Positions 21,470-33,500 of a stretch of 64,000 bases of DNA are shown piece after piece. Origin of the DNA: Guadua angustifolia (Eukaryota > Streptophyta > Magnoliopsida > Poales > Poaceae); assembly GCA_036346375.1 (NCBI GenBank), contig CM070502.1:25142114-25206113 (forward strand). The letters are read 5' to 3'. The notes below the pieces were generated by a model, which did no database searches, was not told the DNA's origin, and saw only the letters and a program-made list of their open reading frames with translations. Both the position numbers and the translations under genes were made by a program. Numbering within the stretch: position 1 is the stretch's first letter; every line of letters starts with the position of its first letter.

Positions 21470-22010
21470 GGTATGGTAATTTACCTTCAGATTCTCGAGA
21501 TTTCGCCTTCCGCTTGGTGGATTGATACGGTGCTAACGCTCATGTGTGTTCGACATCAATATGTTCTCTTCTTATCGTCATTCGATTCCTCCGCCCCGAT
21601 GGGGAATGGGTCACATGCTTCGCTCATGGCACCGCACGTGGATCCAAGTTCACTTCGGAAAGATCGCGGTACCGAGGAACGTGCAAAGATGTCCCTTCTA
21701 TCAACAAGAATCTCGTTAGTGGCTCCTTCTATGCAGAGATGGGTTTAAGGTAGTGTTAGAGTCCAATAAAGTAGTTGTGTCCAAGCATGGACTATTTATT
21801 GGTAAAGGCTATGAGTGCGGAGGCTTGTTCCGCTTTTCCCTTTCAGATTTCAATAATAAGTCTGTGAACCATATATGTGGTAGTGTTAATGATGATGCGA
21901 GTACTTGGCACTCTCGCTTATGCCACATTAATTTTGGTCTTATGAATCGCTTTCCAAAGATGAGTTTAATTCAATTTCACTATTGCCAAAGGTTCTAAGT
22001 GCCATAGTTG
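21470..22010 (+). pseudogene. Copia protease and pre-integrase region (broken)
   Basis: The sequence around 21515 reads WWIDT followed by a frameshift inside the catalytic D-T-G, after which the A-H-V-C piece continues in another frame. Frames 21544-21753 and 21753-21998 cover the end of protease and the GAG-pre-integrase block (ASTWHSRLCHINFGLMNRF). Protease would cut the polyprotein, but the broken active site makes this copy non-functional. Confidence 0.78.
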
Positions 22011-22680
22011 TGTGCAATCGGCAACCTCGAAAGCCTCACAAGGCGGCCGAGGAGAGGAACTTGGCACCTCTAGAACTTATACATTCTCGATCTCGTGAGA
22101 TGAATGGTGTGTTGACAAAGGGTGGAAAGAGATATTTCATGACATTGATTGATGATGCGACTAGATTTTGCTATGTTTACTTGTTGAAAACTAAGGACGA
22201 GACGCTAGACTACTTTAAAATCTATAAAGTGAAGTTGAAAATCAACTAGAGAGAAAGATCAAACGCCTTAGGTCTGATCGTGGTGGCTTAATTTTTTCCC
22301 AAAATCTTTGATGATTTCGTATGAACATGGTGTTATTCATGAGAGGACACCTCCTACTCGCCCGAATCAAACGGGATTGCCGAGAGGAAAAACCGACGCC
22401 GACCGACTTGGTGAACGCCATGTTAGACACTGCTGGTTTATCTAAGGCATGGTGGGGGGAGGCTGTGTTGACTTCATGTCATGTCCTGAATAGAGTTCCC
22501 AACAGAAACATGGAGAAGACCCCTTACGAGAAGTGGGTTGAAGAAAACCATCACTTTCTTACTTGCGACATGGGGATGCTTGGCAAAGTCAATGTACCGA
22601 TTAACAAAAAGCGTAAGCTCTGCCTAAGACAAGGATTGTGTCTTTCTAGGATATGCTCAGAGGAGCATCGCTTATAGATT
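22011..22680 (+). pseudogene. Copia integrase (broken)
   Basis: Frame 21983-22249 carries the zinc-finger end and the first part of the DDE core (LELIHSRSREMNGVLTKGG, then KRYFMTLIDDATRFCYVYLL). After a break, frame 22321-22677 carries the C-terminal part (VNAMLDTAGLSKAWWGEAVL, VLNRVPNRNMEKTPYEKW). The middle of the core, with the second Asp and the Glu, lies in the disturbed stretch 22250-22400. Confidence 0.82.
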
Positions 22681-22689
22681 TTTAGTAGT

Positions 22690-23990
22690 TAAATCTGATG
22701 TGCCTGATATGTATGTTGATACTATTATGGAGTCTCGTGATGCTACGTTTTTTGAGAATATATTTCCAATGAAAGATATGCATAGCACTTCTAGATTTTC
22801 TTCTGAGATAACTCCTGAGACTATTACACCTGTTGAGTCTTCTGAGCAACCACTTGAGAAAATCCTAGAGGAGGATGACAATGAAGCTCCTAGAAAGAGC
22901 AAGAGACAGAGGATTGAAAAATCCTTTGGCAATGATTTCATTGTGTACCTCGTGGATGATACTCCCACGCCCATTGCAGAGGCATATGCATCTCCGATGC
23001 GATAATTGGAAAGAAGTCGCCCGTAATGAGATGGACTCGATTCTCGCCAATGGGACTTGGGAGGTGACCGAACGGCCCTATGGTTGTAAACCTGGGTTGT
23101 AAGTGGGTGTTCAAGAAGAAGCTTAGGCCCGATGGTACTATTGAGAAGTACAAGGCTAGGCTTGTGGCTAAGGGTTACACCTAAAAAGAAGGCTAAGATT
23201 TCTTTGATACTTATTCACCTGTTGCTAGAATGACCACCATTCGAGTATTACTTTCGGTCGCTTCATATGGTCTTCTCGCTCATCGATGGACGTGAAGACA
23301 GCTTTCCTTAATGGAGAGTTAGATGAGGAAATCTACATGGAGCAAATTCGATGGGTATGTAGTAAAGGGTCAAGAGAGCAAGGTGTGTAAATTATTGAAA
23401 TCTTTGTATGGCTCAAACAAGCACCTAAGCAATGGCATGAGAAGTTTGACATCACTTTGACTTCGCGAACTTTGTCATTAATGAGGCCGATAGATGTGTA
23501 TACTATCGCTATGGTGGGGGTGAAGGAGTTATATTGTGCCTTTATGTGGACGATATATCGATCTTTGGCACAAATATTGATGTGATCGATGAGGTCAAGT
23601 CTTTTTCACAAAGAAATTTGATATGAAAGATCCGGGAGAAGCCGATGTAATTTGAACATCAAGCTTATTATGATGAGAGTGGGATTACTCTTTCGCAATC
23701 CCACTATGTGGAGAAGGTCTTGAGCCGCTTTGGCTTTATGGACAAGAAGCCCTCTCCCACTCCTTATGATCCCATGTGACACCGAGAAAGAATAAGAGAA
23801 TTGGCTTAAACCAATTGAGATATTCTCGATTGTCGGTTCGCTCATGTATCTTCTTTGGTGCAACGAGACTCGATATATCATTTGTTGTGAGCAAATTGAG
23901 TAGGTTCATGTCAAACCCGGTTTCGATCATTGACATGCACTTGAAAGGGTAATGCGCTATTTGAAAGGTACTATGAGTTATGCGATTCAC
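22690..23990 (+). pseudogene. Copia reverse transcriptase (broken)
   Basis: A variable linker (frame 22700-23005, acidic, PESSEQPLEKILEEDD) is followed by RT. Recognisable pieces are CKWVFKKKLRPDGTIEKYKA at 23100-23160, DVKTAFLNGELDEEIYMEQ near 23290, the LKQAPKQWHEKFD block near 23410, and the catalytic YVDD at 23543-23554. A connection segment resembling VMRYLKGTMSYAIHYS closes it near 23950-24000. Stops and frameshifts occur about every 100-200 bases, including a TAA in place of a Gln codon near 23182. Confidence 0.85.
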
Positions 23991-23999
23991 TATTCAGGC

Positions 24000-24560
24000 A
24001 CCGCAAAGGCTTGAGGGATATAGTGACGAATCTGGATTTTCGATGTTGATGAGCTCTATGCTACTAGTGGATATGTGTTTACCATTGGTGGTGGTGCAAG
24101 GTCATGGAGGTCTTGCAAATGCACCATTTTGACAAGATCAACCATGGAGGCGGAGCTCATCGCTTTAGATACGACCAATGTAGAGGCAGATTGGTCGTGA
24201 GTTTGATGGACTTGCCGTGGTTGAAAAACCAATACGGCTATCCTTATGAACTGTGACAATCAACTGTGATTGCTAAAGTGAACAAAGTGCTAAGGATAAT
24301 GCGAAGTCATCAAGACACGCCAAAAGACGCATCAAGTCTGTCAGAAATTGAGAAACTCCGGAGTTATAAGTGTGACTTATATTCAAACAGATAAAAACTC
24401 GCAGATCCTTTTTTAAGGGACTATCACGGAATGTGATAGAAGGTGCATCGAGGGAGATGGGTATGAGACCCATATAAGTTGCAATAGTGGTAACTCAGCC
24501 TTTGTGATCGGAGATCCCGTGAATTGGGTCCTGGGTAAAACAAGCTATTGGCGAACTGAG
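24000..24560 (+). pseudogene. Copia RNase H (broken)
   Basis: Contains YATSGYVFTIGGG, then SCKCTILTRSTMEAELIALD at 24111-24170, and the SSRHAKRR-type end near 24310. It matches 1-~360 of the window almost completely, which sets the family identity of element A. Confidence 0.82.
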
Positions 24561-25021
24561 GAGAGTAATCATACCCTCTCTAAGTGAAGATGCAATACTC
24601 TCAAAATATTGAAGGCGTGATGGCGATATGCCTTAATGTGTTTCTATTGGCTATAACTAGCTTAAGATGTCGTTTCTACTGAGCATTCTTGAAAGAACAT
24701 ACCTATATGAGCCCGACTGTCTAAAGTCATGATCTATGAGACTTGGGTGATCTCTAGTAAGCTCATGAAGAGACCATGGAGTATGACTCATATGCTCCAC
24801 CATGGAGAAGGCTATGGCGCCAGTGTATCGCTTATGACTTTGAGTGAAGTCTGCTCACACAAAACTTGCAATTCAAGGCATAGTCCATTGTTCAAGTTGT
24901 GGATGGGTGTAGCTTGGAGCTCTAGGCGTAAGTTCAACTTAATACTCTCAATAAACGCTGGTATATTAAACAAGAGTGAGTATTGGCAAATCTCTAAATG
25001 GACTTTGAGATCCGTGGGGAT
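24561..25021 (+). other. Copia 3' untranslated region and polypurine tract
   Basis: Nearly identical to 430-928. Ends in GATCCGTGGGGAT (25009-25021), the plus-strand primer next to the LTR. Confidence 0.75.
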
Positions 25022-25970
25022 TGTTGGAATATTTGGGCTTGGCCCACTTATTGAGACAAATAATTCCTAGAAAATCTCAAAAGCCCACTCATGAGGAGGC
25101 ATGTGCACTATGAATAGTCCCACATTGCTAGCCTAAAGTGGTGAACACTAGTTTATATAGTGGAGTGTGATTCACCATGGTAGAACCATGTGGGAGAAAG
25201 GGAGAAGGCTCACACGCTGCTGCCGCCTCGCCGCCGTCCGGGCGAGGCGGGCGGCGGCACTGCGTGAATGGTCCGCCAAATCCGGTCCAAAGCCTTGCAC
25301 GACGTAGCTTCCTTTTGCGCTTTATTCTTTTGCTACTTGGATTCGTCATGCGGTTAAAGATGAGATAAGGACTCAGAACGGACTCCGATCGTGGCACGCC
25401 CTCGAGTCACGTTGATTGCCATTACGAGTAACCCTATAAATACCGCGTCGTGCACCGTAGAGAGATACGCACAAACACATCGTTAGGGTTTTGCCACCTC
25501 TCATTCTTTGCCGCCGCCGTCGTAATCTTCTCCATCCCGAGCGCCGACGCATCAAGAATCGGGAGAGCAGTCTCCTAACCCTTCGCTTCGAGATCCCGCA
25601 CCGGAGAGAGGCGAATAAGGTTTTTGGGAAGCGCCCGCGATCGCTCAATATCGCTACCACGCTCGCCTTCCGTTTCGCCGCTGGACGCCGCCAGAGCGGC
25701 TGCTCTCGCGACGCGCCGTCACCAACGCTATCCTCGCCAACACCGCAACCGATCTACTACATCGACACGGAATCAAGAACCGCATCGCAACACGCCATCT
25801 TCTTTCGCCAAGACGCTCAATCTGTTCTAACCTCGTGGTTAATCAAGTTTATCAAGATGATCATGATGTTCGTACTATCTAAGATGTTAGAGATATACAC
25901 GCTAGTTTTCGCTACGCTGTTCATGATTTATATTCGGAATTTAATCTGGCAAATGTCTATTTTCTCAACA
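25022..25970 (+). repeat. Nested Copia 3' LTR
   Basis: 949 bp, TGTTGGAAT to CTCAACA, directly followed by the CTCTT duplication. TATA box CTATAAATA at 25434-25442. Confidence 0.9.
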
Positions 25971-25975
25971 CTCTT
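25971..25975. repeat. Target site duplication, nested Copia right
   Basis: CTCTT, identical to 19668-19672. Confidence 0.92.
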
Positions 25976-26004
25976 CTCCTCCTTTTTCTCACTACTGCCT
26001 CAGC

Positions 26005-26140
26005 CGAACTTTTGCCACGGCAAGATTTCTCGCAAGAATTCTCTGCCACGGCACGAATTCGGCAGCTAGCTGCGAGCCAACTTGCTGAGACCCTGCCACG
26101 GCAAGCATTTCATAGTGATTTCTCTGCCACGGCAGTAATT
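26005..26140 (+). repeat. GCCACGGCA short repeats in LTR
   Basis: Four copies of a ~22-bp unit built around GCCACGGCA flanked by TTCTCT and AGAATTT, near 26014, 26044, 26094 and 26123. The sister LTR keeps two clear copies and two decayed ones at about 31440-31570. Confidence 0.55.
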
Positions 26141-28911
26141 TGCAGCGCCGCCTCAATGACCTCCGTTCAGACTCTGATTCCAGCCGACTTCATCGCCTCT
26201 TTAAGCACCACAAAGCCTTAGCTACACTTTATACTCCCCTCAGCTTGCCCCATAGCCAACACACCGCTCGGCCCGCACTTTCTTCCCCATCTCCGGTGAA
26301 AAACAGAAAAGAGGAAAAACCTCACGCGACGCTCCACACTTCAAATCAAGCTGAACCAATAGAGCTAGAGCCTCCTGGTGATCCATAGAAGCCATTCCCA
26401 GCGTCAATTTTACCTCATCTTCCCCGGTGTGCCTCCCCACCATGCTCCTCCCTTCCGCCATGAACACGCACGGTGGTAGCTCATCCCCGCATGTAAGTTC
26501 TTCAAATAGAACCCAAAATCGTGTCCCTAGTAGCTCACTGATACTCATACCGGTTCAAATTCGTAGCGGGAACCCGTGTTCAAGCTGCTTCAATGGTTGG
26601 CCATGGCGTCCGTCGCCTCTCTCCGGTGGCGCGCCATTTTCCAATATCGCCGACAGCCAATCAGACCTTCCCCGTATGCGCAATCGCCTGCTCGTGCTCA
26701 ATCCGGAACCCATTCGCCGGTTCCGGCCACCCCTCATCGTCGGCGAGCTCGGACATGTCCCTCCTCTGCTCTGAGCTGCTGCGCAACGAGCCCTCCATGT
26801 CAGTCCCGAGCCGCTGCGCGTCTTCTCACTGCCATCGTGGGCCCCTACCGTCAGACCGAACGGGCCCAGCCGTCAGTGCCTAGTCCCGATCCAGCCTGAA
26901 ACGGAAGGCGCATTCCCTGTGAGAAAACGTAATTTCCATTTTGGCAAATTCTCTAATTTCCAGTATTTTTCAAACCCGAATTACTTCAAATGCTTATAAC
27001 TTTTGAACCATTAGCCGAAATGAAGTCAAATAAATTCCTAAATTCATATAAATTCATGTAGATTCAGAATATGCAAAAATATTTTGAAGTACAACTCTGT
27101 GTATAATTTAAATTTAAATTTAAAGAATGGGATTAAAAACATGTTATACATAAAATTTATGCAAACAAACTCTAAATAAAATAAAATAAATTTTGTTAGA
27201 ATCCTTATGAAATTAGGAACCTGAATATACAAAAATATTTAATTATCATTCTGGGTTTGATTTATTTGAAATAGAAATTTAAATAAACTCTATTATTGTT
27301 CCTTAATAAAAATTGTGCATCATAAATCCTAGAATGATAAAATAATTTATACATGCTCCTGAATCCATAATAAACTCATTTGTGCAAAAATACTTAATAT
27401 TCAAACTCAGTTGATGTTATATTTGAATTTAAAAGTACAAATAAACCCTAGCATAACACCGTTATAAATAAGAACCCAACTTTAAATCATGCCGCTTTTA
27501 TGATTCATTTATATTTGGATTTTATCTGATTTCTTTTTGTCCTTATTGAAATCTTGTTATTTGTTATGTTCTTCGCTATGACGTAGAACCGGCGTTATTA
27601 ATCTCACTATCGATAACGCCGATCGCGACTACGACTTCGTTATAAACAAATGAATAAGCAAGGCAAGCACCCCTTTGACCATGTTGATCCCAATTTTATA
27701 AATGTTTTCATTAAATGTTTTGATTGCATGCGATATTCATTAAACTCGCTATATTGTGGGTAATGGTAGTTATATTGCCGATTCCTCAAACCTCCTTGAT
27801 ATAAATGAATTTGTGAACCTTGATACCTTAGGATCATGGTTAGATAATATATGATGTCAATCTGGGTATACACGATGTTTAATAATCTTGCTTAGCCATG
27901 CTCTAGACTTAGTATACATCGAATTGAGACATTGATCAAATGACATTTGGATATGCTGAGGCATGATGATGATTCTTAGACATGTTGAGACATGATGATG
28001 ATTTTTGGCTATTTTAATTAAAAATGAAAATAAAATTATAATATTGATGCGGGCAATTATTGGCAATAGCCTGGTGTGCATGGATTTGCACGTAGATTAG
28101 GGGGAGATTATTGCTCGTGTCGGGTTAAGGACCGAACTATGGGTTGTTTTTAGGCCAAGATAACCGTACAACCACAAGTACTGGTATGGGATAGTTCTAA
28201 CCTATTAAGTTGTTTAAAACTAGCTTTGCACATCCAGAGGTCGGAGTAGTACGAGCTGTTTTTAATGGATTGCTCAAGGACGCCCACACCGAGGTGATCA
28301 TGGATCAAACGCCATCGATACAACGATTGCACGCCACTCGTGGGAAGTTCCATCATTTCTATGCTCTCGAGTTCTTTCGCCATATTGTGGGTTTACGCCC
28401 GTCGCCGGTGCAAAGTTAGGGTTAAGTAATTGAACAGTTACGCCATGACTCTCGTGGCACACCAAAGGAATTGTGCTAATAGCTTGCACAAAGAGTTAAG
28501 TCATGTCTTGTGGGTAAAGCCGCATAACTCGCAGAGTAAAAACTAATCGATTACGCGTCATGATCATGGGCACTTGGTAAAGTCATCACATAGTTAGCAT
28601 TTTATTTTACAAAATGTGGATGTTGATATATGCTGTCTAGCATTATGATTTGGATTGGATATCCTTGTTGGAAAGGAATTATTTCGGATTGACATGTGTT
28701 GTCAATGATTGATTCATGGAGATGATCAAAGGAACTGAGGTTCGTGAAATTTACTGTTTATACTTATATATATTGAACTGCTTTTATTTAAATTCCGTTT
28801 ATGTTCTACAATTCAGTAAATTCTTTTGCAAACTAGCTTTCTGCAAATTAACCATTAAAGCCTTTCCTTTGAAGTGGCCTGCATATATTATAGGATTCGA
28901 AAAAGTCTTGC

Positions 28912-28929
28912 TGAGTACGTAAGTACTCA
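28912..28929. repeat. Hairpin in 5' LTR of large element
   Basis: TGAGTAC-GTAA-GTACTCA, a 7-bp perfect stem with a 4-base loop. The 3' LTR has the same stem with loop GCAA at 34307-34324, so the arms are kept while the loop differs. Confidence 0.6.
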
Positions 28930-29255
28930 CCCTTGCTTATATGTGGTTTTTAGGTGAAGAATCAGAATAGCTCGATGAATTATTTGACGCAGGATTCGGG
29001 AATGTTAACTAGTTTTTCTAGGATTATGCCTTGTCGGCTTGTTCGAGGATTGGATGGACACACTACAAGACTCTTGATTCTTTCCATCAGACATCAATTG
29101 TAAGATTCCATTGTATACATTATCATTATTATTTTTAATAAAGAGTATGGATGTGATGTCAATTGTATAAATGTGCGCATTTAGCTACCGATCCAGGACT
29201 AGTATTGTGCACATGAGATTTCCATTTTGCATTTTATGTAAAATGGGGTCGCCAT

Positions 29256-30510
29256 AGATTGGTATCGAGTCAGATCGATCGCAGGATAAACCCTAGAATG
29301 GTCGTTAGTATTAGAATGAAACAAATTCAAAATACTATTTTCAAAAGTTATTATATTTGCAAAATGCAGTCATTGCTATTCTTTTCTCTTTCTTAAGATC
29401 TTATTCTTATCCATACTTTCATTTTGGTTTATAAAACAAATTCCTCTTTCCTTAAAACAATCCTCGTCCATAGTTTATCTTCGCAATTGCTTCTGAAGAT
29501 GTCCAAGATATGTCATCTCCATCCTTCAAGCCAGCCAATGAAGTCTACAATATCTACGCCAACAACCTTAAGAAGACGGACATTACTTTTGCCCCCAACA
29601 AGACGAAAGTAAAGCCTCAAGATTCTACTCCATGAAGAGCTGGTATTATCCAACAAGTAACATGCGGAAGATTAAGAGTATATTAGGTTCGCTAGAAAAG
29701 GAACCCTTACGCATAGCAGTATTATTCCGCTTTAGGTATATAAGACATTTACATGTAGTGTTTATATCCTGCTATTTGTAATTGGTTTTTATTTTCTTGT
29801 CCGGGCTGATTTATGTGTGAACTTAACCTTTAAGTTAAAGTTTCACGATGAGTTGCCCTTATGTATGAATCCAGAAACCTCAACCTGTAGGATCAAAAAG
29901 AAAATATATAAAAATTGCTTCTCTTCTTTCTATATAATTTCTCAGAAGATTATCTCTTCTCTCTGTAGAAATTCTCCTCTGTATATTCTTCTAATCCCTA
30001 ATCTTTCCCAAAATTCAGTCCCATTAAAATTAATATAATAGCATAGCCTCGAAGAATTAGTAAAAGCTTTGGGCAAATACTATTGTTAGAGTTGGCAGCG
30101 GAAGCATGGTGGATTTACGTTTTCAAGATGGAAAGTCTTCGAAGATCCCGATGACGCCAAGTTGCTTCATGAAGAATCGGTATCGTTAGGCGGAAAAAAA
30201 ACACACTAGAATAGGCTAGTTGTTAAATTAAAATTTACACCTCTTTATTTGCATTGCGTGAGAACCTTTTTGATTGCTCGACTTTTGTTGTATTGTTTCT
30301 TGTATTGCTTCTCGGGTTACTCTCATGGATGATTAACCCTTCGGTTGAAAATTCACGATGCGATAACCCTGAATTGATAAGAAAATCTAAGTAAGAAAAT
30401 TTTAAAGAACGAAACGTTGCCTTATAATCAAACTAATTCTTATCTTACCTCCTGCCTTTCCCTTAACCCGGCGAATCTCGGGGACGAGATTCCTGTTAAG
30501 GGGGGTAGTC
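29256..30510 (+). other. Non-coding interior of large LTR element
   Basis: Starts with TTGGTATCGAGTCAGATC (29259 onward), a likely decayed initiator-tRNA-Met primer site (expected TGGTATCAGAGC). The remaining ~1.2 kb is AT-rich with no gag or pol motif. The longest frames are ~60-70 codons (29424-29612, 29817-30038) with no recognisable domain. It ends in a polypurine tract. Confidence 0.7.
30498..30507 (+). other. Polypurine tract of large LTR element
   Basis: AAGGGGGGTA just before the 3' LTR start at 30511, preceded by the GGGGACGAGATTC phrase common in Del/Tekay elements. Confidence 0.75.
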
Positions 30511-33500
30511 TGTAACATCCCGAAAAATTCAAAAATAGGAAAAATGAAAATTTTGAAATTTAAAAATGGAATCAAATACAAATTTCAATTCAAATTAAAA
30601 TTTTAGTTTAAAATAATGTCTTTTCCTCATTTTCATGCATTCTACTTTAAGAAAATGATGAATAACAATATTAAAAGCCTAATTATGAGATTTTTACCCG
30701 AAATCCTCGACAACCTTATGTATCGCTGTTAAAAATATCAAAAATTAAAACTTACATTAGTGAATTTTAGAAATTCGAAAACAGAAAAACAATAAAATCA
30801 AAATGCTAATGCCAGAATTTTTATAATTTAATTATCAAAGATAAAAATCTAAAAACTTTACAGAAGCATTATTAACTCAAATAAATTTGAAAAACAAATT
30901 TTCAAAAATAAATAAAATCATTTGGACACTCTAATAAATCAAAAACAGAATTGGAATTTCTGTGCAGTATATATTGTCAGAATTTTAATAAAATATTTAC
31001 AATGAGTTTTCATCTGAAAATTTGCTTGGACCTTCATCTGCACCTGACCAGCCCTTGGAAAAAAAATTATTATAAAGTCCTAAGTCGGTATGCTAGCTCA
31101 ATTTTACGGACCAAGTCAAACCCGCCCAGAGTTCACTTGAGCTATCCTCCTTGTTTCTCTTACAAGTGGGTTCGGCCCTGTGTCGCATTTCTCACCGTCC
31201 GATTCTCCCCATGCCACTACTGCGCCAGAGGTTTCTTCTCCTTCTTCCTCTCTCGCCGCTCTCTGCTCTCTCTCACGAGAGCCAAGCAAACCTCCACCGC
31301 CTCTCTCTGTTGTCATCTTCTCAAGAACCCACGACCCGAGGCACCGCCGACCGACACCTCTCTGCCGATAGCCTATCCCCAAGCGCCAAATCCTTCCTCT
31401 CTTCTCCTCCTTTTTCTCACTCATCGCCTCACCAAACTTCGCCACAAGAAGATTTCTCGAAGAATTCTCTCACACAAGATTTAATTCAACTAGTCATGAG
31501 CCAACTTGTTGAGCCCTCGCCACGGCAAGCATTTCATAGTGATTTCTCGCCACGGCAAGAATTTGCAGCCGCCTCAATGACCTCCGCTCAGACTCGATTC
31601 CACCGACTTCATCGCTCTTTAAGCACCACAAAGCCTTAGCTACACTTTATACTCCCTCACTTGCCCCATAGCCAACACACCACTCGCCCGCACTTTCTTC
31701 CCCATCTCCGGTGAAAATGTAAAAGAGGAAAACCTCACGCGATGCTCCACACTTCAAATCAAGCTGAACCAATAGAGCTAGAGCCTCCCGGTGATCCATA
31801 GAAGCCATTCCCGCCAATTTTACCTCATCTTCCCCGGCGCCCCCACCATGCTCCTCCTTCCACCATGAACACGCACGGTGGTAGCTCATCCCCGCTTGTA
31901 AGTTCTTCAAATAGAACCCAAAATCGTGTCCCTAGTAGCTCACCGATACTCATACCGGTTCAAATTGTGAAGGGAACTCGTGTTCAAGCCGCTTCATCGG
32001 CCGGCCATGGCGTCCGCCTCTCTCCGGTGGCACGCCATTTTCCAATATCGCCGACAGTCAATCAGACCTTCCTCAGATGCGCAATCGCCGCCAGGCTCAA
32101 TCCGCACCCATTCGCCGGTTCCGCCACCTCTCGTCGGCGAAGCTCGGACATGTCCTCCTTCGCTCTGAAGCCGCTGCGCAACAGCCCTCCATGTCGGGCC
32201 CTGAAGCTGCAAGGTCTTCTCATCGCCATCGCGGGCCCTACCGTCGACCGAACGGGCCCGGCCGCCGTGTTTAGTCCCGATCCAGCCTGAAACGGAAGGC
32301 GATTCTCGTGAGAAAACGTAATTTCCTTTTTGGCAAATTCTCTAATTTCAAGATTTTTCAAACCCGAATTATTTCAAATGCTCATAACTTTTGAACCATT
32401 AGTCGAAATGAAGTCAAATAAATTCCTAAATTCATATAAATTCATGTAGATTCAGAATATACAAAAATATTTTGAATTACAACTCTGTGTATAATTTAAA
32501 TTTAAATTTAAATAATGGGATTAAAAACATGTTATACATAAAATTTATGCAAAAACTCTAAATAAAATAAAATAAATTTTGTTAGAATCCTTATGAAATT
32601 AGGAACCTGAATATACAAAAATATTTAATTATCATGCTTGGTTTGATATATTTGAAATAGAAATTTAAATAAACTCTATTATTGTTCCTTAATAAAAATT
32701 GTGCATCATAAATCCTAGAATGATAAAATAATTTATACATGCTCCTGAATCCATAATAAACTCATTTGTGCAAAAATACTTAATATTCAAACTCAGTTGA
32801 TGTTATATTTGAATTTAAAAAGTACAAATAAACCCTAGCATAACACCGTTATAAATAAGAACCCAACTTTAAATCATGCCTGCTTTCTATGATTCATTTA
32901 TATTTGGATTTTATCTGATTTCTTTTTGTCCTTATTGAAATCTTGTTATTTGTTATGTTCTTCGTTGCGACGTGTAGAACCCGGCGTTATTAATCTCGTC
33001 ATCGACAACGTCGACTGCGACTACGACTTCGTTATAAACAGCGAATAAGCAAGGCAAGCACCCCCTTTGACCATGTTGATCCCAATTTTATAAATGTTTT
33101 CATTAAATGTTTTGATTGCATGCGTATATTCATTAAACTCTGCTATATTGTGGGTAATGGTAGTTATACCTGTCGATTCCTGAAACCTCCTTGATATAAA
33201 TGAATTTGTGAACCTTGATACCTTAGGATCATGGTTAGATAATATATGATGTCAATCTGGGTATACACGATGTTTAATAATCTTGCTTAGCCATGCTCTA
33301 GACTTAGTATACATCGAATTGAGACATTGATCAAATGACATTTGGATATGCTGAGGCATGATGATGATTCTTAGACATGTTGAGACATGATGATGATTTT
33401 TGGCTATTTTAATTAAAAATGAAAATAAAATTATAATATTGATGCGCAATTATTGGCATAGCTTTGGTGTGCATGGATTTGCACGAGATTAGGGGAGATT

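Larger units (their letters stand above)
19673..25970 (+). mobile_element. Complete Copia LTR retrotransposon (family of element A)
   Basis: A 6.3-kb element with LTRs of 940 bp (19673-20612) and 949 bp (25022-25970), both TGTTGGAAT...CTCAACA, and a perfect CTCTT duplication. Internal order is gag, zinc knuckle, protease, integrase, reverse transcriptase, RNase H, which is Ty1/Copia order. All domains are recognisable but no long frame is intact. A polypurine tract precedes the 3' LTR. No tRNA-complementary primer site is visible right after the 5' LTR, where ATCCAAAAACC stands. I leave the Copia lineage open. Confidence 0.9.
25976..29255 (+). repeat. Large LTR element: 5' LTR, second part
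   Basis: Continues the LTR after the Copia insertion and matches 31404-34662. A GC-rich block to ~26900 gives way to AT-rich sequence. Near the 3' end are a TGAGTAC hairpin (28912-28929) and an AATAAA polyadenylation-type signal near 29138. The end is placed at about 29255 (GTCGCCATA against GTCGCTACA in the 3' copy). Several short ORFs here have no recognisable domain. Confidence 0.83.

Noticed and set aside
31151..31639. 162-codon frame with Ser/Pro-rich protein
   Set aside because: It sits inside the 3' LTR of the large element, and the equivalent region of the 5' LTR has a different frame pattern.
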